Of a stretch of 64,000 nucleotides of DNA, positions 1 through 11,905 are shown one piece after another (position 1 is the first letter of the stretch; every line of letters starts with the position of its first letter). This DNA is from Prorocentrum cordatum (Eukaryota > Sar > Dinophyceae > Prorocentrales > Prorocentraceae). The stretch is from contig CAUYUJ010009424.1 of NCBI GenBank assembly GCA_963575745.1, forward strand, positions 156,655-220,654, given 5' to 3'. The notes beneath the pieces are model-generated. The model was not told where the DNA came from, did no database searches, and saw only the letters and a program-made list of their open reading frames with translations. Both the position numbers and the translations under genes were made by a program.

Positions 1-884
1 ACAAAGCGCCAAGTGTCAGCAAGCCGCTTACTCTGTCCCTCCCTCGTCGTGGTGGTGGTCGTCGTCCTTCTTCTCCTCCTGCTTTTCGCCTCCCCCGTCT
101 CTACTGCTGCCTGTCGGGAGTGCCGCCGCCGTCCGTCCATCTCACCAGCCTGCCCATCAGGTCTACTTGCCGGTGTGAGGCCACTGGATGAAGACGAACT
201 CATCCCGCACGTTGTGTTCCTCCGTCTTCTCCTCCGTCTCCAGTATCACACCCTCCGTGGCTGTGCGTGGCATAGGGCAAGCTCCGAGGGTTTCAGGCTT
301 GCTGTATGGAGCCGCGTCTGGGGAGGGGGAGGGGTCAAACGTTCTCGCTTGCGATACGTTGCGATGCAGACTGCGCCGAAATCAAGCCCCTCCCCCTGGT
401 TCCATATTCTCATTTGCTCTCCAGCGCTTATAGCCTCCCTGCGTGCAACAAGCGGTGTATATTGCCTTCTTGATGTGCGTCCCCGCCCCGATTCCACGGG
501 GATTGCCCTCGCGAACCTCTCCCATCAGCCGTACTACTAGCCCCTCTTGCCTCCGACTTCTTTCAGTTATCATGCGATCCCTGCGGTCCCGATGTTAGCT
601 AGGGTGCTTGCTGGGGAACCGAAGAGTCGCAGGAGCAGAGCACCAAACGTTGCATCCATCGTGAGGGCGTTGTTCAGATCATTCTCTCGTGGCCCTTTAT
701 CTTCCACGTCCTCCTCCCTGCTCATGACTCGTGGAGTTCCTTGCCCACCTCGATGCAGGTGCTGTTGTTGCTGCTGCTTCCGCTCCCGCTCCCGCAGCTG
801 CAGTCATGCTGCTGCCGCGCGATCCCCCCCTCCTTCCCCATTCCCTTCCTTCCCGTTCCCAACATATCTGAAGTCCATGCCTCT
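1..884. other. No recognisable gene; pyrimidine-rich sequence
   Basis: Open frames exist on both strands but are low in complexity and share no recognisable domain. CT-rich and TCC-rich patches occur at about 45-90 and 750-850. I see nothing that supports a gene here. Confidence 0.5.
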
Positions 885-1000
885 GTCCTTCTCTCTCTCT
901 CTTTATGCCTCTTGCTGTTGCTCTTTGCTTTGGCTTGTTCTCTCTCTCTCTCTCTTTCTCTCGCTGTTTTCCTCATTTCGAGATCTCTCTCTTCTCTCTA

Positions 1001-1052
<52 letters not shown>

Positions 1053-1078
1053 TTCTTTTGCTCTCTCTCTCTCTATCC
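885..1078. repeat. (CT)n microsatellite
   Basis: A nearly continuous CT dinucleotide tract with short interruptions. It produces long Ser/Leu-rich or Arg/Glu-rich open frames on both strands that are artefacts of the repeat. Confidence 0.95.
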
Positions 1079-1796
1079 TTTTTGCTCCCTCCTTCACGCC
1101 GCGAGGACATGGGGGTTCACCGTTCCTTGGAGACTGGGGGGAGGGCTCTCGATGGTGAAGGCAGTGATCGCATGGAGCGCACCTGCAGGCGAAGGCCTGA
1201 CGGGACTGAGGGGCAGAGGAGCCCAGACGGGCGTTTCGTCGTTGATGTGTTGTTGGTCCCGTGCTGTTTATCAAGCGGTCGGCCCCTGGGGGCCCCTGCC
1301 AGCCTCCCAGGCCCGTCAAGGAGTGTGCCAGGATGAGTGTCCTCCTCCTCCGCGTCCTTCCCTGCGTTTCTTCGCTGCGCATCGTGGTGACAGGCTGAAG
1401 GGGGTTCGGTTTCTTGTTCCGCAAGGGGAGAAACAACGTGCCAGGACGAGAAGCATGCCCCTGGGGAAGGTGTCCACATCTCCAGGTGTCGACGCCTTGC
1501 GGGGCAAAACACGACGTCGTGGCCTGAGGAGGGAGAGGAGCGCAGGGGGGAGGTGAGAGAAGCGGATCAGGGCACGATCCTCCGACGATGCCAGCTGCAC
1601 AGCTTTCAAAGTTGGACGACTTCATTCGGCGGCGAAATCCGAATCCTGCCTTCGCCGATCAGCGGTTCACGCAGCACGATGGGCGGTGGGGGTGGGGTCC
1701 AGAATTCGCCGAACACGTGGCTGAAGCCGAACCCTGACCCCCGCCTCCCACCGATTTAGGAGAAGTGATGGTGGGGGTCGGGCTCTGATGTCGCTC
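1079..1796. other. Intergenic, contains degraded SINE-like dispersed repeat
   Basis: Segments near 1280-1340 and 1410-1500 resemble the reverse orientation of the short dispersed repeat described at 39830-39995 (a CCTGGGGGCCC-type block followed by a CAGGATGA-type block). No convincing coding sequence was found. Confidence 0.35.
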
Positions 1797-2140
1797 TACC
1801 GAAGGTGCCAGCGGCAGGGTCCGCACGCGCCCCCCCGCCCACTTCGGCACACCGTTCACGAGGATCGTGGCCCCATAGGGAGCTCCACCGAAGGCCCCAG
1901 CGGCAGGGCCCGCATGCGTCCCTCCGCCCATTTCGGCACACCCCTCACACGGTTCGTGGCCCACTGGGGAGCTCCACCGAAGGCACCAGTGGCAGGGTCC
2001 GCATGCGTCCCCCCGCCCACTTTGGCATACCCCTCACGAGGATCGTGGCCCCATAGGGAGCTCCACCGAAGGCCCCAGTTGCAGGGTCCGCATGCGTCCC
2101 CCCGCCCATCTTGGCACACCCCACGCACGGTGTGGGGAGG
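1797..2140 (+). repeat. 89-bp tandem repeat array, about 4 copies
   Basis: The motif GAAGG...CCAG recurs at 1801, 1890, 1979 and 2068, giving an exact 89-bp period. Each unit contains CCGCATGCGTCC and CGTGGCCCCATAGG. The unit is homologous to the reverse complement of the 112-bp unit at 3540-4565, differing by about 23 bp of internal sequence. Confidence 0.92.
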
Positions 2141-2585
2141 CTCGACGTGCGAGGTGCAACTGCAGCCGCCCTGGCGAGTCCCGTCAATAAGGACAGCTGC
2201 GCGAATTAGGAAAGTATCGGCTCCACCTGCAAAGCGCCGGAGCCTATGGGGTCCGCAGATCATGTTACGAATCCGAACGGGTCATCCTAATACCTGCAAC
2301 TGTCGTGATTTTTGTTCCCCTCAGGCTTGATTATGGGGGAAGTATCAGGCGGGAGCCTCGTCTGTGAGTGAATTGCGAGGAAGTCCTTGTAACTCGCCTC
2401 ACTTTCGGGCCGATGAGGTTTGAATATTGGGGACGTATGAGGCGGGAGCCTCTCCTGTGAGTGAATTGCGGGTCGCCTCGTCCGAGCTGGTCGCCGGAAT
2501 ATTTGTTATTATCATGGGCCCGCGTGCCCGAAAGGGCGACTCAGGAGCTGACGACGACGACGACGAGACAGCGGCCGGACGCAGC

Positions 2586-2769
2586 GGTAACCTCTTGTGT
2601 CCGGGCCGGGGGTGGTAACCCATCCTCGGCCGGATCGGGGGCAGGGGTAACCCCTTGTCTCCCGGCCGCCGGTGTTAACCCATCGGCGGCCGAATCGGGC
2701 GCAGGGGTAGCCCCTTGCGTCCGGGTTGGGGGTGGTAACCCATCCTCGGCTGAATCGGGGGCAGGGGTA
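2586..2769 (+). repeat. 60-bp tandem repeat, about 3 copies
   Basis: Units start with GGTAACC or a close variant at 2586, 2646 and 2706. Because 60 is a multiple of three, all frames repeat as 20-residue blocks. I treat these frames as repeat artefacts. Confidence 0.9.
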
Positions 2770-2799
2770 AGGAAGCCCAGAAAAAGCTGGAAAACCAGA

Positions 2800-2957
2800 A
2801 AGAATGCCCACGCAACGGAAACAGGGAGAGAGGGACGAGAGACAGAGAGAGAGAGAGAGAGATGAGACGGGAAGAAAATGGAGACAAAGTGGTGGCGCAG
2901 GGGGCTCACCTTGTTTCAGGGCTGGCAGGCTTGCGCGCGACAGGGGCAGAAAGAGAA

Positions 2958-2990
<33 letters not shown>

Positions 2991-3480
2991 GAGATTGAGA
3001 GAAGGATGAAGGCGGGAAGAAAAAGGAGACAAAGTGGCGGCGCAGGGGGCTCGCGCCATTTCAGGCCAGGCAGGCAAACGCGCGACGAAAACAGAAAGAG
3101 AGAGAGAGAGAGAGGGAGAGGATACTGAGCAGGGAAGAACATGGAGACAAAACCGCCGCGCACGGGGCTGGGGCCACCGCGGGCTAGGTGTTTAGGACGG
3201 CAGCACGCTGCGGAAACAGGGAGAGAGGAGAATGAGACGGGAAAAAATTGAGACAAAACGGCGCACGGGGATCAGGCCAACGCAAGAGGCCAGGAATGCC
3301 CACGCAACGGAAAGGAATGAGTTGGAAAGGCAATGTATACAAAACGGCCGCGCACGGGGCTCAGGCTAAAGCAAGAAAACAAGAATGCAACGCGCAACGG
3401 GAACAGGAAGAGAGAGAGGATAATAAGCTGGGACGAGCATGGCGACAAAGCGGCCGCGCAAGGAACTCAGGCCAAATCAG
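2800..3480 (+). repeat. Tandem GA-microsatellite-bearing repeat, about 6 units
   Basis: A module with GGGAAGAAAATGGAGACAAA followed by GCGCAGGGGGCTC or GCGCACGGGGCTC recurs near 2868, 3015, 3135, 3238, 3325 and 3435. Several units are separated by (GA)n tracts. A seventh unit sits at about 4718-4770, beyond the 112-bp array, so that array appears to interrupt this one. Confidence 0.75.
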
Positions 3481-3539
3481 GAAAATTAGCTTGGCGAGAG
3501 ACCCAACCATATGCAGTTGTGAGTACCGCAATTGTGAAT

Positions 3540-4565
3540 ATCTTCTTCGGTGGCGCTCCCTAGGGGGCCACGAAACGCTGTACTGGGTGGGTGAAACGCA
3601 GGGAGCAAGGGCCGTGCTGGGTGGTGGCGGACGCATGCGGGCGGTGCCACTTGGACCTTCCGTGGAGCTCCCTATGGGGCCACGAAGCGCTGTATTGGGT
3701 GGGTGGGGCGCAGGGAGCAAGGGCTGTGCTGGGTGGTGGCGGACGCGTGAGGGCGGTGCCACCGGGACCTTCGGTGGAGCCCCTTATGGGGCCACGAAAC
3801 GTTGTACTGGGTGGGTGAAACGCAGGGAGCAAGGGCTGTGCTGGGTGGTGGCGGACGCATGCGGGCGGTGCCACGCCACGAAACGCTGTACTGGGTGGGT
3901 GAAACGCAGGGAGCCAGGGTCGTGTTGGGTGGTGGCGGACGCATGCGAGCTGTCCCACTGGGACCTTCGGTGGAGTCCCCTTATGGGGCCACGAAGCGCT
4001 GTACTGGGTGGGTGAAACGAAGGGAGCAACGGCTGTACTGGGTGGTGGCGGACGCATGCGGGCGGTGCCATTGGGACCTTCGTTGGAGCTCACTATGGGG
4101 CCACGAAGCGTTGTACTGGGGGGGTGAAACGCAGGGAGCAAGGGCTGTGCTGGTTGGTGGCGGACGCATGCGGGCGGTGCCACCGAGACCTTCGGTGGAG
4201 TTCCCTATGGGGCCACGAAGCGCTGTACTGGGTGGGTGAAACGCAGAGCAAGGGCCGTGTTGGGTGGTGGCGGACGCATGCGGGCGGTGCCACTGGGACC
4301 TTCGGTGGAGCCCCCTCTGGAGCCACGAAACGTTGTACTGTGTGGGTGAAACGCAGGGAGCAAGGTCCGTGTTGGGTGGTGGCGGGCGCATGCGGGCGGT
4401 GCCACTGGGACCTCCCATGGAGCCCTTTATGGGGCCACGAAACGCTGTACTGGGTGGGTGAAGCGCAAGGAGCAAGAGCTGTGCTGGGTGGTGCGGACGC
4501 ATGCGGGCGGTCCCATTGGGGGCTTCGGTGGAGCTCTTTATGGGGCCACGAAACGCTGTGCTGGG
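3540..4565 (-). repeat. 112-bp tandem repeat array, about 9-10 copies
   Basis: The anchor CCACGAARCG occurs at 3568, 3680, 3792, 3876, 3989, 4101, 4213, 4323, 4435 and 4546. Spacing is about 112 bp, with one 84-bp deleted unit. Read on the minus strand, each unit is a longer variant of the 89-bp unit at 1797-2140. Frames open through the array are artefacts. Confidence 0.93.
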
Positions 4566-5044
4566 TGGATGAAGAAACGCATGGAGGGGGAGGAGGGGGA
4601 GGAGGAGGAGAGGAGGAACGCGGGGACCGTCTCTTCAAAACGAGGACCCAACACCACAGGATGGTTAGGAACAAACGTGCAACACGCAACGGAAACACAG
4701 AGAGAGAGAGGAGAGTACGCTGGGAAGAAAATGAAGACCAAACGGCCGCGCACGGGGCTTGGGCCATTGCGGGCGCCCCTCCTCGGTCTCACCTCCTTCG
4801 CGGTATTCGCGGCTGCATATGGTTGGGTCCTTCGTCAGGCTAATGTTGGGTTGGTTTTTCCATGAGGGGTCTCCAGAAGTCCCGACCCCTCCGCGGGCTG
4901 GTTTTGCGTACCGAGTGTTTTCGACGCTTCCGGAGCCCAGCCAGGGCCCCCAGAGGCCGAAAACGATGAAAATCCTTCGCGTTGACTTTAGTCAAAACGG
5001 TGGAGGTCTGGGATTGCGGGGTGCTGCGTATGTGCGCCTCCCAC
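4566..5044 (+). other. Intergenic; last GA-type unit and a SINE-like repeat copy
   Basis: It holds a GGA-rich patch (4575-4620), the seventh GA-module copy (4718-4770) and a plus-oriented copy of the dispersed SINE-like repeat (4905-4980, with AGGCCGAAAACGATG). No gene is supported. Confidence 0.5.
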
Positions 5045-5342
5045 TTAGATCGGCGCAGGGGTTGCTACGGGGATAGGGGGATTATAGGTCGATGCCATGG
5101 TGGGTTATGGGTGGATTATGTATGGCCTAGCATGGTTTATACGTGCTTGCAACTGCGATAAGCGGTTTCAGGGTTAACGATCCGGCCTGAGTGGGCTTCG
5201 CCCACTGAGCGGAGTTATCGACCCCCCAGGCCGCTTATGGCGCTTGTGCCTCACTCATAGGCTAGGTTCGGACAGGCAAAACTCACCGTAGCATCCACCT
5301 ATCACACCCCTTATCTCCATACCAACCCCCGCGCTGATCCAA
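5045..5342. mobile_element. Foldback element FB6, copy 1 (about 298 bp)
   Basis: The left end (TTAGATCGGCGC then GGGGTTGCT) and the reverse complement of the right end (TTGGATCAGCGC then GGGGGTTGGT) match over about 80 bp. Both arms include a GTGGATTATG/TGGCCTAGCAT-like block. The centre carries a GGGCTTCGCCC hairpin. A second copy with the same arms is at 45674-45958. It is non-coding and MITE-like. Confidence 0.8.
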
Positions 5343-5404
5343 GCACTTCTTTCGGCGGCGATTCCGGGGGGGGGGAGGTGAGAAGTGGCGGGCCTTCTTA
5401 GAGG

Positions 5405-5525
5405 GCTCAGAAGTTCTCCAGCCCCCCGAGAAGTTCACTGAGCCTTCCCCGAAGGCGACGAAAACCTTTCAGAAGGCCGAGGGCTTCTGAGAAGCCCAGC
5501 CGCCTTCTGAGGAGGCCTTTTCCTT
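5405..5525 (-). repeat. Dispersed AGAAGGC-type repeat, minus orientation
   Basis: The reverse complement aligns with 53635-53765. Both contain GGCCTCCTCAGAAGGCGG, a TTCTCAGAAGCCC block and a GCTCAG-GAACTTCTC block in the same order. No open frame is shared, so this is a dispersed non-coding repeat. Confidence 0.7.
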
Positions 5526-5557
5526 ACCACTTCCTCCCTTCGCTCGCCGCCGATCTT

Positions 5558-5820
5558 GGGGCCCGGCAGGATCCAGGACCTCACCTGCCTCTCCGCGGCC
5601 CACGCCCTAGAAGGCAGTCGGCGTCTTAGAAGCCAGCGGGGCTTGTAATACGCTTTGAGAAGGCCCCTCCGCTTTTTCAGGAGGCCGCCCCCCCATCGCG
5701 CCACCCGTTTGTGGGCGCCGCCAGCCCGCGTCGCCCTGAGTCTGAGGGTGTCAATGGTCACGCCGGGGCCCGGCAGGATCCAGGGCCTCACGTGCCTCTC
5801 CGCGGCCCACGTTCTCGTCA
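5558..5820 (+). repeat. Duplicated exon-like segment (5558-5612 and 5762-5820)
   Basis: A block of about 50 bp beginning GGGCCCGGCAGGATCCAGG and ending CTCTCCGCGGCCCACG occurs twice in direct orientation, about 204 bp apart and nearly identical. Both are GC-rich and open in a common frame (GPGRIQ.LTCLSAAH), unlike the surrounding repeats. It could be a duplicated exon or a duplicated non-coding block; no splice sites can be assigned with confidence. Confidence 0.4.
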
Positions 5821-6280
5821 ACGCCGCCGACCTCCCGCGCGCCAGCGGCGGCGGCCGCGCCCGGCGGCGCGCGGCGCTGCGGGATGCGGGACTGCCCCGC
5901 CGGCCTGGGGGGAGCCCACATGGCCGCTCCCGTTTCCAGATCGTGGGGGACCCCAGAGGAGGAAAGGATACCCATACCGCCACCCTTCCCGCGTTTCTCT
6001 CTGGGCCATCTCGGGCCGTCTCGAGGCCATCTTGTGCCGTCTGGACTCCATCGTGAGCTGTCTTCAGGCCCACCTGGACGTCCCAACAGGCCCAATCTGC
6101 TAATATCATAAACGCTACTAGGCTTCTGAGACCCAGAAAGGCTTGGTTGTGGTCGACGGAAGTAGTGCGACTCCTTAGGGTGGGGTGGGTGGGGGGGCAG
6201 GGGAGGGGTATAATTATATTGTAAATGTTAGCCAGCGTGGACCCCAAACAGTGTACCTCTACCAATCTATGCCATGTCTA
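5821..6280. other. Intergenic, no supported gene
   Basis: The stretch includes a GC-rich, open but featureless segment (5820-5940) and a block rich in GGCCATCT/GGCCGTCT. No domain, splice pattern or RNA gene could be recognised. Confidence 0.4.
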
Positions 6281-6429
6281 TGGTGTGCAAATCATACGGT
6301 GCAATCTATGTGGTGCAATTAATTTCTGTTCGCAGTGAGTTGTCCACTCCACTGCTCGCGCAAACATCTCACCCACCCACCCGCAACTTGGTTTGCAAAA
6401 TCTCTTAAGACCGTGACGGTGGGTACCAC

Positions 6430-7410
6430 ATGGCACTTGGCAACAACAGCGACGCCGCCGACGACAGCGACAACGACGATGACGACGCCGCCGACAACGA
6501 CTACGACGACACCGACGACGTCTCCAACGACTTCGACGACGCCGACAACGACGACGACGACGACACCGACGACGACGACGACGACACCAACGCCGACGAC
6601 GACGATGACAACGACGACGACGATGACGACGCCGACGACGACGATAACGACGCCGCCGACGACGACGACGACGACGGCGGCGCGACGACGACGCCGACGT
6701 CGACGACGACGAACGACAACGACGACGACGCCGACGACGACGAAACGACGACGACGACGACGACACCGACGACGACGACGACGACACCGATGCCGACGAC
6801 GACGACGATGACAACGACGACGACGATGACGACGCCGACGACGACGATAACGACGACACCGACGACGACGACGACGTCAACGACGCCGCCGACGACGACG
6901 ACGACGGACGACGGCGGCAACGACACGACGCCGACGTCGACGACGACGAAGACGACAACGACGCCGACGCCGAGACGACGAAGACGACGACGACGTCGCC
7001 AACGAAGACAACGAGGAAGGAGGGAGGACGACGACGGCGACAACGACGACAACGACGAGGGAGGAGGGAGGAAGGCGACGACGCGAACGACGAAGAAGGA
7101 GGAAGGACGGCGACGCCGACGACGGCAACGACGAGGGAGGAGGGAAGACGACGACGACGACGACAACGACGACGACGACGACGACGGCGACGAAACAGGA
7201 GGGACGACGACGAGACGCCGACGACGGACGACGACGACGACGAGGGAGGAGGAGGAAGGACGACCACGGCGACAACGACGACGGAAACGACCACGACGCC
7301 AAAGAGGACGACGACGACGAACACGAGGAAAGACAGAGGACGACGTAGGCGACGACGACGACGACAACGACGCGGGAGGAGGGAGGACGGCGACGACGAC
7401 GACGACGACG
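6430..7410 (+). repeat. (GAC)n trinucleotide tract, unit 1
   Basis: About 1 kb of nearly uninterrupted GAC/ACG/CGA repeat that turns into GAGGGAGGA-type sequence to the right. It generates frames of poly-Asp, poly-Thr and poly-Ser/Val more than 350 residues long; these should not be annotated as proteins. Confidence 0.95.
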
Positions 7411-8209
7411 CAAGAGCGCGCGCGCACGTTTTTGTTGAACATCCGTGTTGCGAAACCTTGTGTTTTTGTAGGTTTTTTGGACACACGATTTTGAAATCCT
7501 TCCGGAACCGATGGGTTTTGAAGGTTTTCGGCGTACGCGCGCGACGACGCGCGCGTCTGCACTTCGTCCCGTTTTCTGCAGGGGATTCTCGCGACGGCAC
7601 ACGCGCAAGGGCGTTCGACAGATTTCGACATGAGCGCGCGCGAAGCCCGTTTGGTAGCATGTTGTGAAAATCTTGAAAAACCAATGGTTTTCTTAAGACT
7701 TCGCAAGAGCTTTCGCGGAAGCTTTTTTAGCAACTCTGTGTTGCGAAACCCTTTGTTTTTGTATGTTTTTTGGAAACTCGATTGCGAAATCCTTCCCGCA
7801 CCGAAGGTTTTTGAAGGATTTCGGCATGCGCGCGCGACGGCGCGCGCGCGTGTGCACTTCGTTTCATTTTTTGCAAGGGATTCGCGAAAAAGTGCTATAT
7901 TAGAACAAAAAATGTCACCGCATAGTGTTTTTTTACAAGGGAACCTCAGGGGGGGGAAACCGGCTTAGCTGGGATGGTATGATTTCATATTTAGGATGGA
8001 CGAGTGAGCAAAATATATTTGAAATCGTATTATCCCAGGGGGAACCGGTAAGTCCGGGGGGGGTAGAGTTTATTTTTGTTAGAACGGAGAATTGACTACC
8101 CTGCACCGCGCCTGACCACCTCCACTGCTCGCGCAAACATCCCACCCACCCGCCCGCAACTTGGTCGCAAGACTTCTTAAGACAAGACCGTGACGGTAGG
8201 TACCACATG

Positions 8210-8870
8210 GCACTTGGCCACGACACCGACGCCGACGACGACAGCGACAACGACGACGACGGCGCCGCCGACACCGACTACGACGACGCCGCCGACGTCG
8301 ACGTCGACGAAGACGACGACGACGCCGACGCCGACGACGACGACGACGACGAAAACGACGACGACGTCGCCAACGAAGACGACGACGAGGGAGGAGGGAG
8401 GACGACGACGGCGATAACGACGACAACGACGATGGATGAGGGAAAACGGCGACGACACGAACCACGACGAAGGAGGAAGGACGGCGACGCCGACGACGCG
8501 CGACGAGGGAGGAGGGAAGACGACGACGACGACAACGACGACGAAGACGACGACGACGGCGACGAAATAGGAGAGACGACGACGAGACGCCGACGACGGA
8601 CGACGACGACGACGATGGAGGAGGATAACGACGAGGGAGGAGTGAAGACGATGACGACGACAACGACGGCGACGAAATAGGAGGGACAACGACGAAACGC
8701 CGATGAAGACGACGAGGGAGAAAGACGACCACGGCGACAACGACGACGGAAGCGACGACGACGCCAAGACGACGACGACGACGACGACGAGGAAAGACAG
8801 AAGACGACGACGTCGACGACGACGACGACGAGGGAAGAGGGAGGACGACGACGACGACGACGCAAGAGCG
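8210..8870 (+). repeat. (GAC)n trinucleotide tract, unit 2
   Basis: Same position within the higher-order unit as the first tract and the same left flank (GGTACCACATGGCACTTGG). It is shorter, about 660 bp, with GGGAGGAGGGA interruptions. Confidence 0.95.
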
Positions 8871-9644
8871 CGCGCGCACGTTTTTGTTGAACATCCGTGT
8901 TGCGAACCTTGCGTTTTTGTAGGTTTTTTGGAGGCACGATTGTGAAATCCTTCCGAAATTGATGGGTTTTGAAGGCTTTCGGCATACGCGCGCGACGACG
9001 CGCGCGTCTGCACTTCGTTTTTTTTTTGCAAAGGATTCTCGCCACGGCACACGCGCAAGGGCGTTCGACAGATTTCGACATGCGCGCGCGCGACGCCCGC
9101 TTAATAGCATGTTGTGAAAATATTGAAGAACCTCTTGGCTTTCTTAAGATTTCGCGAGAGCTCGCGCGGAAGCTGTTTTACCAAATCAGTGTTGCGAAAC
9201 CCTGTGCTTTTGGATGTTTTTTTGGGGGAGCTCGATTGCGAAATCCTTCCGGCACCGAAGGTTTTTGAAGGATTTCGGCATGCGCGCGCGACGGCGCGCG
9301 CGTGTGCACTTCGTCTCATTTGTTGCAAGGGATTCGTGAAAAAGTGCACCGCGTAGTGTTTTTTTTACAAGGGAACCTCAGGGGGGTATAGCGGCCCCCC
9401 TGGGATAGCGCAAATTCATATTTAGGATGGACATGTGGTCAGAATCATGTATGATTTACATATCCGAAACGGGGGGGCGATAACGCCGGGGGGGGTAGAT
9501 CCTATTCTGTTTTTAGAAAGGAGAATCAATCACTTGCTCAATTCGAAGCTGTCCTCTCCACCGCTCGTGCAAACATCCCACCCTCCCACCCGCAACTTGT
9601 TCGCAAAACCTGTTCAGACCGTGACGGTGGGTACCAAATGGCAC

Positions 9645-10235
9645 TTGGCAACGACACCGACGCCAACGACAGCGACAACGACGACGACGACGCCGCCGCC
9701 GACAACGACTACGACGACACCGACGACGTCTCCAACGACTTCGACGACGACAACAACGACGACGACGATGACAACACCGACGACGACGACGATGACGACG
9801 ACGCCGACGTTGACGACGACGACGATGACAACGCCGACGACGACGACGCCTCCGCCGACGACGACGACGCCGACGACGACAACGACGACGACGACGACGG
9901 CGACGACGAAGACGACGACGACGACGACGTCGCCAACGAAGACGACGCGCGACGAGGGAGGACGGAGGACGACGACGGCCACGACGACAACGGCGAGGGA
10001 TGAGGGAAAACGACGACGACGACGACGGCGACGAAATAGGAGGGACAACGACGAAACGCCGACGAAGACGACGAGGGAGGAAGGACGACCACGGCGACAA
10101 CGACGACGGAAACGACGACGACGCCAAGACGACGGCGACGAGGAAAGACAGAGGACGACGACGGTGACGACGACGACGACGAGGGAGGAGGGAGGACGGC
10201 GACGACGCCGACGACGACGACGACGCAAGAGCGCG
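9645..10235 (+). repeat. (GAC)n trinucleotide tract, unit 3
   Basis: The third copy of the same tract, preceded by GGTACCAAATGGCACTTGG and followed by the GCGCGTGCGCGCACG/TTTTTGTTGAA junction seen after the other two. Confidence 0.95.
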
Positions 10236-10387
10236 TGCGCGCACGCTTTTGTTGAAAATCCGTGTTGCGAAACCTTGTGTTTTTGTAGGTATTTTGGACA
10301 CACGATTTTGAAATCCTTCCGGAACCGATGGTTTTTGAAGGATTTCGGCATGCGCGCGCGACGCCGCGTGCGTCTGCACTTCGTCCC

Positions 10388-10485
10388 GTTTTTTTTTTTG
10401 TTTTTTTTTTTTTTTGTTTTTTCTATTTCTTTTTATATCTATATATATATGTGTATTTATATATAGTTATATATATATAGTCTCG
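10388..10485. repeat. Poly(T) and (TA)n tract
   Basis: Runs of T followed by TATATA/TGTATT repeats interrupt the third higher-order unit exactly where units 1 and 2 have a short CGTTTTTTTTGCA-like stretch. This looks like microsatellite expansion. Confidence 0.9.
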
Positions 10486-10994
10486 GGACGGCACGCGGGC
10501 AAGGGCGTTCGACAGATTTCGACACGCGCGCGCGCGAAGCCCCTTTTTTTGTTTTTCGCATTACTTGTAAAAAATATTGAAAGACCTATGGTTTTCCTGA
10601 TATTTCGCAAGAGCGCACGCGTAAGCTTTTTTAGAACATCAGTGTTGCGAAACCATGTGTTTTTGCATGTTTTTGGAAACTCGTTTTTGAAATCCTTCCG
10701 AAACCGAAGGTTCTTGAAGGATTTAGGCATGCGCGCGCGACGACGCGCGCGTGTGCACTTCGTCCCGTTTTTTTGTTGCAAGGTTTTTTTTAAGTTCTGT
10801 TTTTTTCTAAACGAGAGTGCGCGCATAGTTTTTTTCCGAAGATGGCGGGGGGCAGTGCTACCGGCCTGGCTGGGATAGTATGAGTTCATATTTAGGATGG
10901 ACGAGTGTGCAGAATACATATGAAATCGAATTACCACAGGGGGTACCGTTAATCCGGGGGGGTAGAGTCGTTTTTTTTTGGGGGGGAAAGAGAA

Positions 10995-11155
10995 GCCATG
11001 TGGCCCAGTCTATGTGGTGCAACATGTTGTTCAATATATGTTGTTACTATGCAGGGTGTGCAATATATGTTGTGCAACCTATGTTGTTCAGCATTCGTTG
11101 TGCACCATAGGTTGCGCAATCAATTTGGAACATTCTATGTGGTGCATTTGTTTTG
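10995..11155 (+). repeat. Short tandem TATGTGGTGCAA/TATGTTGTGCAA repeat
   Basis: Units of about 15-20 bp resembling TCTATGTGGTGCAAC recur. Related copies lie at 6283-6330 and 13425-13515, at the boundaries of the higher-order units. Confidence 0.7.
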
Positions 11156-11799
11156 TTTCAATCGAGTTGGCACATTTCACGCCTTGATAATATCCCACCC
11201 ACCCGCCCGCAACTTGGTTTGCAAAATCCATGCGGCGGCAATTGCGATGAGTGCTTGGCGTTGGCTGGTGCATCTCAGCGGCCGCGCCAACCCACGCACG
11301 CCCGCGCAGCGGCCAGCTAGTTTGGCGCGACCGACGCGGCCGCGGTGGCGCTGACCGCTGGGCACATCGCAGCGGGCACTTCAGTGCGAGTCGGCGACTT
11401 AGGCGGGCGCGGTATCACGACAACGTCGGCAATGGTAGTCGCGATGCTGATCGTAGTGATGTTGGTGACGATGTTGACGAGGACGGTGCGGCCAGTGACG
11501 GCGCAGATGTTGATCGCGCCGACGACGATGACGGCGTTCTCGCGTCGGCGATGAAGGTTTTTGGAACGAGTTTGACATTCGCGCGTGTCCTTGATGTTAT
11601 ACGTATATTTCTATAGTCGGTCCTTCTCCTGTGTACACAATCCTAGATGTTTTAGGTAAGTTCCTATATATTGGGCCTCTCCTGGGGCACGAGCCCTTTG
11701 TGTTTTACGTGTGTTCCTATAGACTGCCCTTCTCCTGCGGCTCCAATCCGCAATGTTTTATGTACGTCTGTTGCTGTAGATTGTGCCCCTCCTGGGGCA

Positions 11800-11905
11800 C
11801 GAAACCTCCCTGGAGGTCCCAGGAGGCCCCCAAATGCTCCTGGAGGCCCGAGGAAGCCCCAGTAGGTTCCAGGAGGCCCCAGGAGGCCCCAGGCTCATTC
11901 GCAGA
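11800..11905 (+). repeat. CCAGGAGGCCC short tandem repeat
   Basis: Units around CCTGGAGG/CCAGGAGGCCCC repeat about 10 times. It resembles, in the opposite sense, the CCTCCTGGGGC arrays at 62640-62765 and 62870-62990. Confidence 0.75.

Noticed and set aside
3560-4843. Trp/Arg/Gly-rich and Pro/His-rich frames
   Set aside because: The 112-bp period shifts frame each unit, so the apparent protein repeats are array artefacts on both strands.
6278-7733. Long open frames (350-470 codons) on both strands rich in Asp, Thr, Ser, Val or Arg
   Set aside because: They translate the (GAC)n trinucleotide tract in different frames; there is no non-repetitive domain, and the same frames recur in the other array units.
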